Source of the DNA: CAZCGA01 sp964498075
GTDB lineage: Bacteria; Desulfobacterota; Binatia; HRBIN30
Assembly (NCBI GenBank): GCA_964498075.1
Contig: CAZCGA010000050.1
Location: forward strand, 1-39,671
Length of the DNA stretch: 39,671 nt
Reading direction: 5' to 3'
A model generated the notes under the pieces. The model worked only from the letters and a program-made list of their open reading frames with translations, had not been told where the DNA came from and searched no databases. A program made the position numbers and the translations under genes. Below, one piece after another: positions 33,026-39,671 of this stretch (position 1 is the stretch's first letter; each line of letters starts with the position of its first letter).

Positions 33026-33547
33026 TCAGGCCGCAACTATCCTCTGGTGAATCTCGTCGGTGAGCTCTTTGATGCGCTGGCTGAGCTCCTGCGTCATCCG
33101 GGTGAGTTGCGTGTTCTGCTCGAGCAGCGCAACGATTTGCGTCGACTGCTTCGTCGCCAGCTCCTGTCGCTCGGTGCTCGCCTGCGCCAGGTCCTCGCGG
33201 TGCTGCGCGTCGGCGTCGGCGTGCGCCTTGTCGCGGTCGGCCTGCCGGGTCTGGGCGAGCAGAATCAGCGGCGCCGCGTACGCCGCCTGCGTGCTGAAGG
33301 CCAGGTTGAGGAGGATGAAGGGGTAGATGTCGAATCGGGTGAGACCGGCGACGTTGAGGTAGATCCAGATGGCGACAGCGATTGTCTGCGCGATCAGGAA
33401 GCTGGGCGTTCCGAAAAAGCGGGCAAAGCCCTCGGCTCTGGCCCCAAACCAGTCGTTGCCGAAGGCCGAGGATAGATGCGCGTGCGGTGCGTGAAATCGA
33501 AAGTGGTGACGAGATGCCGATGATTCGCTTGCCGTGGACGCTCGCAT
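33026..33547 (-). CDS. DUF1003 membrane protein
   Basis: 173 residues. The middle (FGTPSFLIAQTIAVAIWIYLN, then FDIYPFILLNLAFSTQAAYAAPLILLAQTRQADRD) is the DUF1003 core: two TM helices joined by a short loop. A C-terminal coiled coil follows (about 100-173, heptads of Gln, Glu and Leu). ATG at 33547 follows GGGAGGTCG. The function of the family is unknown. It stands alone. Confidence 0.85.
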   Translation of the reverse strand: MRASTASESSASRHHFRFHAPHAHLSSAFGNDWFGARAEGFARFFGTPSFLIAQTIAVAIWIYLNVAGLTRFDIYPFILLNLAFSTQAAYAAPLILLAQTRQADRDKAHADADAQHREDLAQASTERQELATKQSTQIVALLEQNTQLTRMTQELSQRIKELTDEIHQRIVAA

Positions 33548-33715
33548 GAGTCGACCTCCCTTGGTTGTAGTGCGTGACCGTGTCTGGCCTGCGGCTCCGA
33601 TCCACAGGATGCATTCCTCGTTTGCCTGTGAGCGGCGGCGGGGTCAACCGTGACGTGGCCGTTGGGTGAATCGGTTGACTCGCGCGGCTGGGCCGGGATG
33701 ATGCGCGCATCCATC

Positions 33716-34165
33716 ATGGAGAAACGGCGGTGCAGTCTTGGAGTCTGGTCTCGGGTTGTATGGCTCATGCCGGCTCTCTTGCTGCTCATGGCGCCAGTCG
33801 CCATGGTGCTGGCCAGGAAACCTCAAGGGGAGAACGTACATCGGGCCGACGCCGCCTGCACCGCCTGTCACACCGCCGACCGCGACACGCTCGAGCAGGA
33901 CCCCGATGCGGCGCGCGTCCTGCTGGCGCCCGATCTCGAGCCGCGGTGCATCCGGTGCCACGACGAAGGCCCGTCCCACCACACCGGGATCCGTCCTCGG
34001 AAGCCAGTGCCCGACACCCTGCCGCTCTCCGTGGACGGGCTGATCACGTGCGCCACATGTCACTTCATCCACGGCGACCAAAACCCGTACGGCGACCTCT
34101 TGCGGATCGACAACTCGCGCGGCGGATTGTGTCTCACGTGTCACCAGATGTCGGAGCTCGAATGA
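33716..34165 (+). CDS. Tetraheme cytochrome c (doubled-CXXCH type)
   Basis: 149 residues from this start. Four heme motifs: CTACH (48-52), CIRCH (78-82), CATCH (112-116) and CLTCH (139-143). CATCHFIHGDQNPYGDLLR, followed by LCLTCH, has the doubled-CXXCH layout. The N-terminus (SRVVWLMPALLLLMAPVAMVLA) is a signal peptide or membrane anchor. Starts at 33698 and 33701 are also possible, and a GTG at 33650 would be longer; none has a strong ribosome site. It is followed at once by a HAMP membrane protein and a barrel protein. Confidence 0.85.
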   Translation: MEKRRCSLGVWSRVVWLMPALLLLMAPVAMVLARKPQGENVHRADAACTACHTADRDTLEQDPDAARVLLAPDLEPRCIRCHDEGPSHHTGIRPRKPVPDTLPLSVDGLITCATCHFIHGDQNPYGDLLRIDNSRGGLCLTCHQMSELE

Positions 34166-34188
34166 GAGAGTTGCGAGGAGAGTGAGCG

Positions 34189-34785
34189 ATGAGACTCTTT
34201 GGCTTGCTGCATCACCACCCAGGACACCGTACCCGACAGCTTCGATGGGTGCTTCCGCTTGTGGCGGTCTTACTGGTGGCCGTGCTGGCGACGCTGGCGA
34301 TCCAGTATCGGGTGAGCGACCAGGCCGTCGGGACGGAGTTCTTCCGAGCGCACAAGACTATCAGCCACACCGGGGAGCTCCTCCGGCGTGGCGTGGCGAT
34401 CGGCGGCAGCGTGCTGATCATCCTTGTGGTGGCGATCGCCGCGTGGGCGTTCCATCTCACCCATCGCATTGTGCGGCCGGTGCACACGGTTCACCGGGCG
34501 CTCGACGCGCTGGCCGCAGGCGAGCTCGGCGTGCGTGTCGAGCTGCACCGCGACGATGAGTTCCGCGAGGTCGGCGAGGCCCTCAACCGCCTCGTCGACG
34601 AATTTTCTGCCACCTTGGCGACGGTGCACACCCTGATCGATCGCGTGGCGGCGCTGAGCGCGGCGCGCACCGCGCAAGACCAGTCGACGGCGGCACAGAT
34701 CCACGCGCTCATCACGGAGTTGGATCAGACAGTGGAGTTCTTCCGCCTCGAGCCGCGCCGCACGATCCGTGAGGACGACGACTGA
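34189..34785 (+). CDS. HAMP-domain membrane protein without output domain
   Basis: 198 residues. TM1 (LRWVLPLVAVLLVAVLATLAI), a short periplasmic stretch, TM2 (VAIGGSVLIILVVAIAAWAFHL) and a HAMP domain (THRIVRPVHTVHRALDALAAGELGVRVEL...DEFREVGEALNRL), then a coiled coil to the end. There is no kinase, methyl-accepting or cyclase domain, so it is a signal relay or scaffold rather than a complete receptor. ATG at 34189 follows GAGGAGAG. It lies 23 bp after the cytochrome gene and 1 bp before the barrel gene. Confidence 0.8.
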   Translation: MRLFGLLHHHPGHRTRQLRWVLPLVAVLLVAVLATLAIQYRVSDQAVGTEFFRAHKTISHTGELLRRGVAIGGSVLIILVVAIAAWAFHLTHRIVRPVHTVHRALDALAAGELGVRVELHRDDEFREVGEALNRLVDEFSATLATVHTLIDRVAALSAARTAQDQSTAAQIHALITELDQTVEFFRLEPRRTIREDDD

Positions 34786-34786
34786 G

Positions 34787-35503
34787 ATGCGCCGCGTCTT
34801 CGTGCTGGTGAGCTTGTTACCGATGGTAGCGCGGGCGGCGCCGACTGGGCTCAACCAGATTCCGACTACGGACTTGGTGCCCGTCAAGCAGCTCAGTCTC
34901 CAACTCCAGAACGGCAACACCGAGGTGAGCGGGGGCTCGTCGGTCTTCCACCAGCCGCAGCTGGTGCCACAGAGCGAGTTTGGGTTGCCGTGGAGGATCG
35001 AAGCCGGGCTCGACGTCGCGCCTTCCGACCCGCCGCACGACTACCGGCCGATACTGAACCTGAAGTGGAAGCCGGTGCAGGAAGATTACCGCATCCCTGC
35101 CGTCGCCCTCGGGGTGACACAGCTCGGCCCGGACTTCACGCCGAACTGTTTTCTCGCGTTGAGCAAAACCCTCAATTACGAGCAGATCCAGTATCTGAAG
35201 TTTCGCGCCCATCACCGCAACATCAAGCTGCGCGGCATCCGGCTGCATACCGGGATGTTGCGCACCAGCAATGCCTGGCGCGCCCTTGTCGGCACCGACA
35301 TCGAAGTGAGCGATCACTTCGTCGCCTACGCAGACTGGAGCTCCGGGACAAAGAACTCGGTCTCACTGGGAGGCGTGCTCATCATCAACCGGCAGAACAG
35401 CGTCCAGGCGTCGTTGCTGCGCGTAAACAACGAGGACCGACTCAGCGGTGTGCTCGTGGGCATCACCCACACGTTCGACTTGACCGATCCATTCCAGTGG
35501 TGA
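34787..35503 (+). CDS. Probable outer-membrane beta-barrel protein
   Basis: 238 residues with a short signal peptide (RRVFVLVSLLPMVARAA). Alternating hydrophobic strands occur throughout, ending in SVQASLLRVNNEDRLSGVLVGITHTFDL and an aromatic C-terminal region, a pattern typical of outer-membrane barrels. ATG at 34787 is one base after the HAMP gene stop. Its last 41 bp overlap, on the opposite strand, the end of the beta-helix gene. With the tetraheme cytochrome and HAMP protein it could form a trans-envelope unit; that is inference. Confidence 0.65.
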   Translation: MRRVFVLVSLLPMVARAAPTGLNQIPTTDLVPVKQLSLQLQNGNTEVSGGSSVFHQPQLVPQSEFGLPWRIEAGLDVAPSDPPHDYRPILNLKWKPVQEDYRIPAVALGVTQLGPDFTPNCFLALSKTLNYEQIQYLKFRAHHRNIKLRGIRLHTGMLRTSNAWRALVGTDIEVSDHFVAYADWSSGTKNSVSLGGVLIINRQNSVQASLLRVNNEDRLSGVLVGITHTFDLTDPFQW

Positions 35504-38165
35504 TGGCGGTCGGTGGCGAGGGACGCCTTCGCGCCCGCCCCCTCCACCACAGCAACGGCATCAGCAACAGCAAACCAACACCGTGGCCACGTTCCATCGG
35601 CACCATCGCGCATCCTCCGTGAGCTGACGCCGCCCCTGACGTAGACGTCGACGTGGGCATGGCCGATGGCGTCAGGGTTGGTGAGCTGCGCACTGTCGGC
35701 GTGCGACTCGACGTAGGCGGGGGCGTTGCCGTGATGGTGGCCGTTGAAGTTGGCGGGGCCGAGGGTGTCGGGGTCGGTGAGTTACGCACTGTCGGCGTGC
35801 GACTCGCGGTGGGCGGCGGCGTTGCCGTGATGGTGGCCGTTGAGGTTGGCAAGGGTGTGGTTGTCAGGGCCGCGTCGGCCTCGTAGGCGCCAATCGAACA
35901 GTTCGTGTGGCCGGTGCCTGGGCGCACGAAGCCGCGCTGGTCGAGGCTGTTGACTGGTGCCATGGCACAGACGGCCGGGTCGCCCGCGTCAATTGCCGGG
36001 CTCGGCCCGCTACACAACGCGTCAGGGATGCCCACCGCGGCGCACAGCGCCAGCGTCTCGGTCGGCCCGCCGTAGTTCGCCAAGGGCGCCAGGCGCGGAT
36101 CGGTGTTCTGCGAGCCGGGGCTGGAGAAGCACGAGTCGTTGTTGCTCAGATTGTGGCCTCCGTCCACAATAGTGCCACCGCAGTTCACGCTGTTGAGGCT
36201 GTTCGCCACAATCGTGTTGGTCAGTGTCGCAATACCCTCGCCGTCGCCGCCGAAGTTGAGGCTCTGGATGCCGCCGGCGAAATCGTGGGACCCCCTATTG
36301 CCGCTCAGCGTGCAGTTGGTCAGCGTCGCCGTGCCGGCGTTTAAGATACCGCCGCCGCCACCGAAGCCGGGGGCCGAGTTGCCACTCAGCGTGCAGTTGG
36401 TCAGCGTCGCCGTGCCGGCGTTGTAGATGCCGCCACCGACTTGGGCGGCCGAGTTGCCACTCAGCGTGCAGTTGGTCAGCGTCGCCGTGCCATCGTTGAC
36501 GATGCCGCCGCCGACGCCTTTGCTTCCCGACGAGTTGCCGCTCAGCGTGCAGTTGATCAGGGTCAGGCCGGCACCGCTGTCGACCCAGATGCCGCCGCCG
36601 GAGAAGGCCGCGATGCCGAACCCACCACCGTTCTGAATGGTCAGGTTCGCAAGGCTTACCGTTCCGGCCATAATCTCAAAGACGCGTGTGTGCTGACTGT
36701 TCCCGTCAACCGCCAGCGCGCCGGTGGTCGGGCCGCTGATCGTCACGTCCGTGCTGATCGCCAGCTCGGTGCTCGTCGTCAGCGTGATTGTCGCCGGCAA
36801 GGTCAGATCGAACACAACGGTGTCGCCGTTGCCCGTCCCCGCGACGCAGTCCCCGCCGGTGGTGTCGTCCGCCGCATTCACGTTGGCGAGGGCTTCCCGC
36901 AGCGTGCACTTCGAATCATGCGCGGTGGTGTTGTCGCCGGTGTCGTTGACGGTGATGGTCGTCCCTGCCTCATAGGCACCAATGTCCACATGCAGACCCG
37001 ACTTGCGCGCCCGGCCACGTTGATCGGTGGTCAGCGCGAGCGGCGGTCCGGTCACCGCATCATCGCCGGCATCGACGGCCGGGCTGGCCGAGGTGCACCC
37101 GGCGGGCACGCCCACGGCGGTGCACAGCGCCAGCGTTGCCGTCGGCCCGCCGTAGTTCGCCAAAGGCGCCAGGCGTGGATCGGTGTTCAGCAAGTCGGGG
37201 CTGGAGAAGCACGAGTCGTCGCTGCTCAGATTGTGGCCTCCGTCCACAATAGTGCCACCGCAGTTCACGCTGTTGAGGCTGTTCGCCACAATCGTGTTGG
37301 TCAGTGTCGCAATACCCTCGCCGCCGCCGCTGGAGAAGCTGTCGATGCCGGACCCACTATTGCCGCTCAGCGTGCAGTTGGTCAGCGTCGCCGTGCCGTT
37401 GTTGACGATGCCACCGCCGATGAAGGCCGAGTTGCCGCTCAGCGTGCAGTTGGTCAGCGTCGCCGTGCCGCCGTTGGCGATGCCGCCGCCGCCGGCACCG
37501 AAACGGGTGGCACTGTTGCCGGAGAAGGTGCTGTTGGTGACAGTCAGCGTGCCGTCGTTTGAAATGCCGCCGCCGCGGTCGGCGCGGTTGTCCGCGAAGG
37601 TGCTGTTGGTGACGGTGAGCGTCCCTTCGTCGGAGTTGAAGATGCCGCCGCCGAAACCACCCGCGCCGTTGCCTGCGAAGGTGCTGTTGGTGACGATGAG
37701 CGTCCCGCTGTTGAAGATGCCGCCGCCGCTATTACCCGTGAAGGTGCTGTTGGTGACGGTGAGCGTCCCGCCGTTGAAGATGCCGCCGCCGAAGCCGCTG
37801 CCCCTCGCAATGGTCAGGTTCTGAACCGTGAACTTGCCCCCCAGAGGCACACTGAACACCTCCACGCTATTTCCAACACCACTGATCGTGATCAGGCCGC
37901 CGCCGTCGATGGTGGTGTCAGCGGCAATCGTTTTCGTGCCGGTGCTGATGTCGATCGTCGCCGCACCGCCGCAGTTGAAGGTCACCAGCCCGCCACCGGC
38001 GAGTGCCGCATCCAGGGCCGCGTCGGTGCAACTGGCGGCGGCGCCCGAGCCAACTACGCCGGCGGCGCGCGCGATCGACGGCGCGCAGGCGAGGACAACA
38101 GCGGCGCATATCACGGCGACACCGCGAGCGAGGGACGTGCGAGGAACGGGAGAGTGCATCTTCAT
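35463..38165 (-). CDS. Surface beta-helix protein with two choice-of-anchor-Q domains and sorting-type tail
   Basis: 900 residues. Signal peptide (LARGVAVICAAVVLACAPSIARA). Two blocks of beta-helix repeats (TLTNCTLSGNS and relatives), each ending in the choice-of-anchor-Q pattern (SPAVDAGDD...DQRG...DIGAYEAG and SPAIDAGD...DQRGFVRP...SIGAYEAD). A Thr/Pro linker follows (TATITATPPPTASRTPTVR twice), then GGCAMVPMERGHG, a hydrophobic stretch and RGRARRR. Cys, hydrophobic helix and Arg cluster resemble MYXO-CTERM-like sorting tails. About 20 residues continue past the Arg cluster, the last ten read from the strand opposite the barrel gene. ATG at 38165 follows AAGGAAA. Confidence 0.85.
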   Translation of the reverse strand: MKMHSPVPRTSLARGVAVICAAVVLACAPSIARAAGVVGSGAAASCTDAALDAALAGGGLVTFNCGGAATIDISTGTKTIAADTTIDGGGLITISGVGNSVEVFSVPLGGKFTVQNLTIARGSGFGGGIFNGGTLTVTNSTFTGNSGGGIFNSGTLIVTNSTFAGNGAGGFGGGIFNSDEGTLTVTNSTFADNRADRGGGISNDGTLTVTNSTFSGNSATRFGAGGGGIANGGTATLTNCTLSGNSAFIGGGIVNNGTATLTNCTLSGNSGSGIDSFSSGGGEGIATLTNTIVANSLNSVNCGGTIVDGGHNLSSDDSCFSSPDLLNTDPRLAPLANYGGPTATLALCTAVGVPAGCTSASPAVDAGDDAVTGPPLALTTDQRGRARKSGLHVDIGAYEAGTTITVNDTGDNTTAHDSKCTLREALANVNAADDTTGGDCVAGTGNGDTVVFDLTLPATITLTTSTELAISTDVTISGPTTGALAVDGNSQHTRVFEIMAGTVSLANLTIQNGGGFGIAAFSGGGIWVDSGAGLTLINCTLSGNSSGSKGVGGGIVNDGTATLTNCTLSGNSAAQVGGGIYNAGTATLTNCTLSGNSAPGFGGGGGILNAGTATLTNCTLSGNRGSHDFAGGIQSLNFGGDGEGIATLTNTIVANSLNSVNCGGTIVDGGHNLSNNDSCFSSPGSQNTDPRLAPLANYGGPTETLALCAAVGIPDALCSGPSPAIDAGDPAVCAMAPVNSLDQRGFVRPGTGHTNCSIGAYEADAALTTTPLPTSTATITATPPPTASRTPTVRNSPTPTPSAPPTSTATITATPPPTSSRTPTVRSSPTLTPSAMPTSTSTSGAASAHGGCAMVPMERGHGVGLLLLMPLLWWRGRARRRPSPPTAITTGMDRSSRTCG
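35499..35615 (-). repeat. Shared 117-bp sorting-tail segment, copy 1
   Basis: Nearly identical by eye to 38763-38879, without indels. It encodes the GCA(M/I)VPMERGHG-hydrophobic-RGRARRRPSPPTAIT tail of the neighbouring surface protein. Similarity stops abruptly at 35499. Confidence 0.8.
36039..36243 (-). repeat. Intragenic direct repeat, copy 1
   Basis: Matches 37119-37323 at an offset of exactly 1080 bp (360 codons), nearly identical by eye. It encodes the GIATLTNTIVANSLNSVNCGG to NTDPRLAPLANYGGP part of the anchor-Q domain. Confidence 0.8.
37119..37323 (-). repeat. Intragenic direct repeat, copy 2
   Basis: Second copy of 36039-36243. The two copies show that the anchor-Q domain was duplicated within the gene. 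Confidence 0.8.
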
Positions 38166-38300
38166 AGGCGTGTTTCCTTGCGCGCGTTTGTGCGGCTTCC
38201 GCAGTTGTCTCGATTGTGCCATGGAAAACCCTCCTTCAGATCGTGCGAATCAGACCTTCCATAGCACAGGCAAGCGCGGATCGGGGGCGTAGGGTAAGGC

Positions 38301-38502
38301 CTCAGAGCCTGTGAGGAAATTGCAACGGGCCCCAGGACCGTGCATCCCGAGTAGCGCCCGTCTTTCCCGGGCGCGTATCGAGGGACGCCAAGTACGCGCC
38401 TTGCCGTGCAAACACCCCTCGATACGCGGCCGAAAGAAGGCCGCTACTCGGGGTGAGCGGGATATATCGGGCTCGCTCAGCCATTTCCTCACACGCTCTC
38501 AG
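38301..38502. repeat. MITE-like element with 20-bp imperfect terminal inverted repeats
   Basis: 38301-38320 (CTCAGAGCCTGTGAGGAAAT) pairs with 38483-38502, 18 of 20 bases matching. The 202-bp interior has no coding frame of note and contains the nested palindrome at 38346-38452. No target-site duplication was found. It lies in a 537-bp stretch without genes (38166-38702). Confidence 0.55.
38346..38452. repeat. Nested palindrome able to form a multi-armed structure
   Basis: Outer arms CCCGAGTAGCG (38346-38356) and 38442-38452; inner arms CGCGTATCGAGGG (38372-38384) and 38416-38428. Between them are GC hairpins on each side (38354-38374, and GCGGCC/GGCCGC around 38425-38444). It would fold like a cloverleaf or cruciform. 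Confidence 0.65.
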
Positions 38503-38699
38503 TCTTGGTGGCGCTGGCTTGCTGTCCTCTCCCGCGCGTTTTTTCCGCGTGGCAGAGGGGAGGGTGAGGGGACCAGCCTGACGCGGCGAAGCTTGCACCC
38601 TCACCCCAACCCTCTCCCGCGCTGAGATGATGCGCGGGAGAGGGAGTTCGACTCGCCAGACGATTATCGTCGAGGAGGCCTAGCGCCACCAAGACTGAG
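38498..38699. repeat. Second element bounded by 18-bp perfect inverted repeats
   Basis: 38498-38515 and 38682-38699 are exact complements (CTCAGTCTTGGTGGCGCT and its reverse complement). The interior contains the 38610-38644 hairpin and a copy of a CCCTCACCC..CCCTCTCCC-type intergenic sequence. It overlaps the preceding element by 5 bp and ends 3 bp before the stop of the propeller gene. Confidence 0.6.
38610..38644. repeat. 13-bp perfect hairpin inside the second element
   Basis: CCCTCTCCCGCGC (38610-38622) pairs with 38632-38644 around the loop TGAGATGAT. It lies between divergently placed repeats; no U-tract follows. Confidence 0.6.
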
Positions 38700-38702
38700 G
38701 GG

Positions 38703-39671
38703 TTACGGCGTAGGAGCAAAACGTCCCGGTCTTGATCGTGGCGCGGAGATGCTCGCTCCATTGGTGATGGCGGTCGGCGGCGAGGGACGCCTTCGCGCCC
38801 GCCCCCTCCACCAGAGCAACGGCACGAGCAAGAGCCACACACCACCGTGGCCGCGTTCCATCGGCACGATCGCGCATCCCCCACTGCCTGGCGCCGTCGC
38901 TGACGTGGACGTCGGCGTTGGCAGTGCCGACGGCGTCAGGGTTGGTGAGCTGCGCACCGTCGGCGTGCGACTCGCGGTTGGTGGTGGCGCAGCCGTGATC
39001 GTGGCGGTGGGGGTTGCCGAGGGGGTGAGCGTCGGCGTGCCGCGCGCGGTCGGGGTGCGACTCGTGGTTGGTGGTGGCGCAGCCGTGATCGTGGCGGTGG
39101 GGGTTGCCGAGGAGGTGAGCGTCGGCGTGGCGCTCGGAAACGGCGGCTCGTCTTCCCGTTGAATTGAAAACACGCCGCGGCCTTCCGTCCCGGCGTACAG
39201 CGTCGCCGGCGCAGTAGGCTCAATGGCGAGCGCGCGGATGTCGGTATTGCTGGGCAGGCCCGCGTTGATCGCGTTCCAGGTGCTAGCGCCGTCGGTGCTT
39301 TTGAACACCCCACCCCCCGTCCCGGCTTTGAACACACAGACGCCCGCCCCGGCGTAGAGTGTATCGGGCGTGGTCGGATCGATGACAAGCGCGAGGATGA
39401 TGCTTCCGCTGGGCAGGCCGGTGTTCGCGACCCTCCAGGTACTAGCGCCGTCCGTGCTCTTGAACACGCTGCTGCCGCTGCACTTGCCGCCGAAATCAAA
39501 GAAAGCCGACCCGGCGTAGAGTGTATCGGGCGTGGTGGGATCGATGGCGAGCGCCCTGATGAAGGAGCGGTCGGTCAGGCCGGTGTTCGCGGCACTCCAG
39601 GTGCTGGCGCCGTCGATGCTCTTGAACACCCCGCCGGTCGTCCCGGCGTAGAGTGTACCGCTTGTGGTGGG
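38703..39671 (-). CDS. Asp-box/propeller surface protein with sorting-type tail (5' end beyond window)
   Basis: Partial. The frame is open through position 39671 (TLYAGTTGG before VFKS), so the start lies outside the window. Visible are three or four repeats of about 50 residues (FKSTDGASTWNAINAGLPS...ALAIDPTTPDTLYAG), the Asp-box/YCF48-like blade seen in sialidase-type propellers. A Thr/Pro linker with repeated PTATITAAPPPTxSRTPT follows, then GGCAIVPMERGHG, a hydrophobic segment (GGVWLLLVPLLWW) and RGRARRR. The tail matches that of the protein at 35463-38165 and presumably directs surface anchoring. Nineteen residues follow the shared part. Confidence 0.82.
   Translation of the reverse strand, partial: PTTSGTLYAGTTGGVFKSIDGASTWSAANTGLTDRSFIRALAIDPTTPDTLYAGSAFFDFGGKCSGSSVFKSTDGASTWRVANTGLPSGSIILALVIDPTTPDTLYAGAGVCVFKAGTGGGVFKSTDGASTWNAINAGLPSNTDIRALAIEPTAPATLYAGTEGRGVFSIQREDEPPFPSATPTLTSSATPTATITAAPPPTTSRTPTARGTPTLTPSATPTATITAAPPPTASRTPTVRSSPTLTPSALPTPTSTSATAPGSGGCAIVPMERGHGGVWLLLVPLLWWRGRARRRPSPPTAITNGASISAPRSRPGRFAPTP
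38763..38879 (-). repeat. Shared 117-bp sorting-tail segment, copy 2
   Basis: Copy of 35499-35615 at an offset of 3264 bp; it encodes the same Cys-hydrophobic-Arg tail. Confidence 0.8.
38967..39146 (-). repeat. 90-bp tandem repeat in the Thr/Pro linker
   Basis: Two consecutive units of 90 bp (30 codons), starting at 38967 and 39057, encode TATITAAPPPTxSRTPT and neighbours. The neighbouring surface gene carries a comparable repeat with a 96-bp period (35701 and 35797). Confidence 0.75.

Noticed and set aside
36300..37800. A CRISPR-like array suggested by regular repeats
   Set aside because: The repeats are codon-phased beta-helix coding repeats (TLTNCTLSGNS) with no unique spacers.

Overview
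The window is a high-GC stretch of chromosome with densely packed genes. It probably comes from an uncultured bacterium, because bioB contains a 10-N assembly gap. Several acyl-CoA dehydrogenases, an LLM-class flavin oxidoreductase, an F420/deazaflavin-type oxidoreductase, a DUF362 protein with a Tat signal, and beta-helix proteins of the choice-of-anchor-Q type suggest a deltaproteobacteria-like lineage such as Desulfobacterota_B/Binatota. That placement is inference; there is no rRNA or other phylogenetic marker here.

Positions 1-12,229 (mostly minus strand) hold an antiphage-type operon read right to left: a DUF4007 protein (SspB-like), a 1175-residue P-loop ATPase (SspC-like), a PAPS-reductase-fold ATP pyrophosphatase (SspD-like), a GIY-YIG nuclease-like protein, and a DndB-like DGQHR-domain protein. 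The first three match the DNA phosphorothioation module SspBCD in content and order. The last two stand where a PT-sensing effector such as SspE would be expected. The sspD-like gene is cut in two by a 4.28-kb transposon (about 2956-7236, opposite strand). The transposon encodes a Zn-ribbon/HTH protein, a DD(35)E rve-type transposase, a TniB/ExeA-like AAA ATPase and a RepA-like ATPase. Removing the transposon and one copy of the CCAC(T) direct repeat restores an in-frame protein of about 268 residues.

Positions 12,373-25,343 are ordinary chromosome: two adjacent acyl-CoA dehydrogenases (one with a degenerate active-site signature), orotate phosphoribosyltransferase, a secreted beta-helix protein, an RlmL-type rRNA methyltransferase, a deazaflavin-dependent oxidoreductase, a secreted cysteine-rich repeat protein, a Tat-exported DUF362 protein, a pseudopilin-like protein, a third acyl-CoA dehydrogenase, a membrane protein and biotin synthase.

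Positions 25,554-30,306 are a MacAB-like export operon (adaptor, ATPase, two FtsX/MacB permeases, lipoprotein) with CGTGAAGCG repeat fragments in it. Positions 30,313-33,547 (minus) encode two alpha/beta hydrolases, an LLM oxidoreductase and a DUF1003 membrane protein. Positions 33,716-35,503 encode a tetraheme cytochrome c, a HAMP membrane protein and a probable outer-membrane barrel, in tight succession. The right end holds two surface proteins (beta-helix and Asp-box/propeller type). They share a nearly identical Thr/Pro linker and a Cys-hydrophobic-Arg C-terminal sorting-type tail, and between them lies a 0.5-kb patch of nested inverted repeats. No tRNA, rRNA or CRISPR array was seen.
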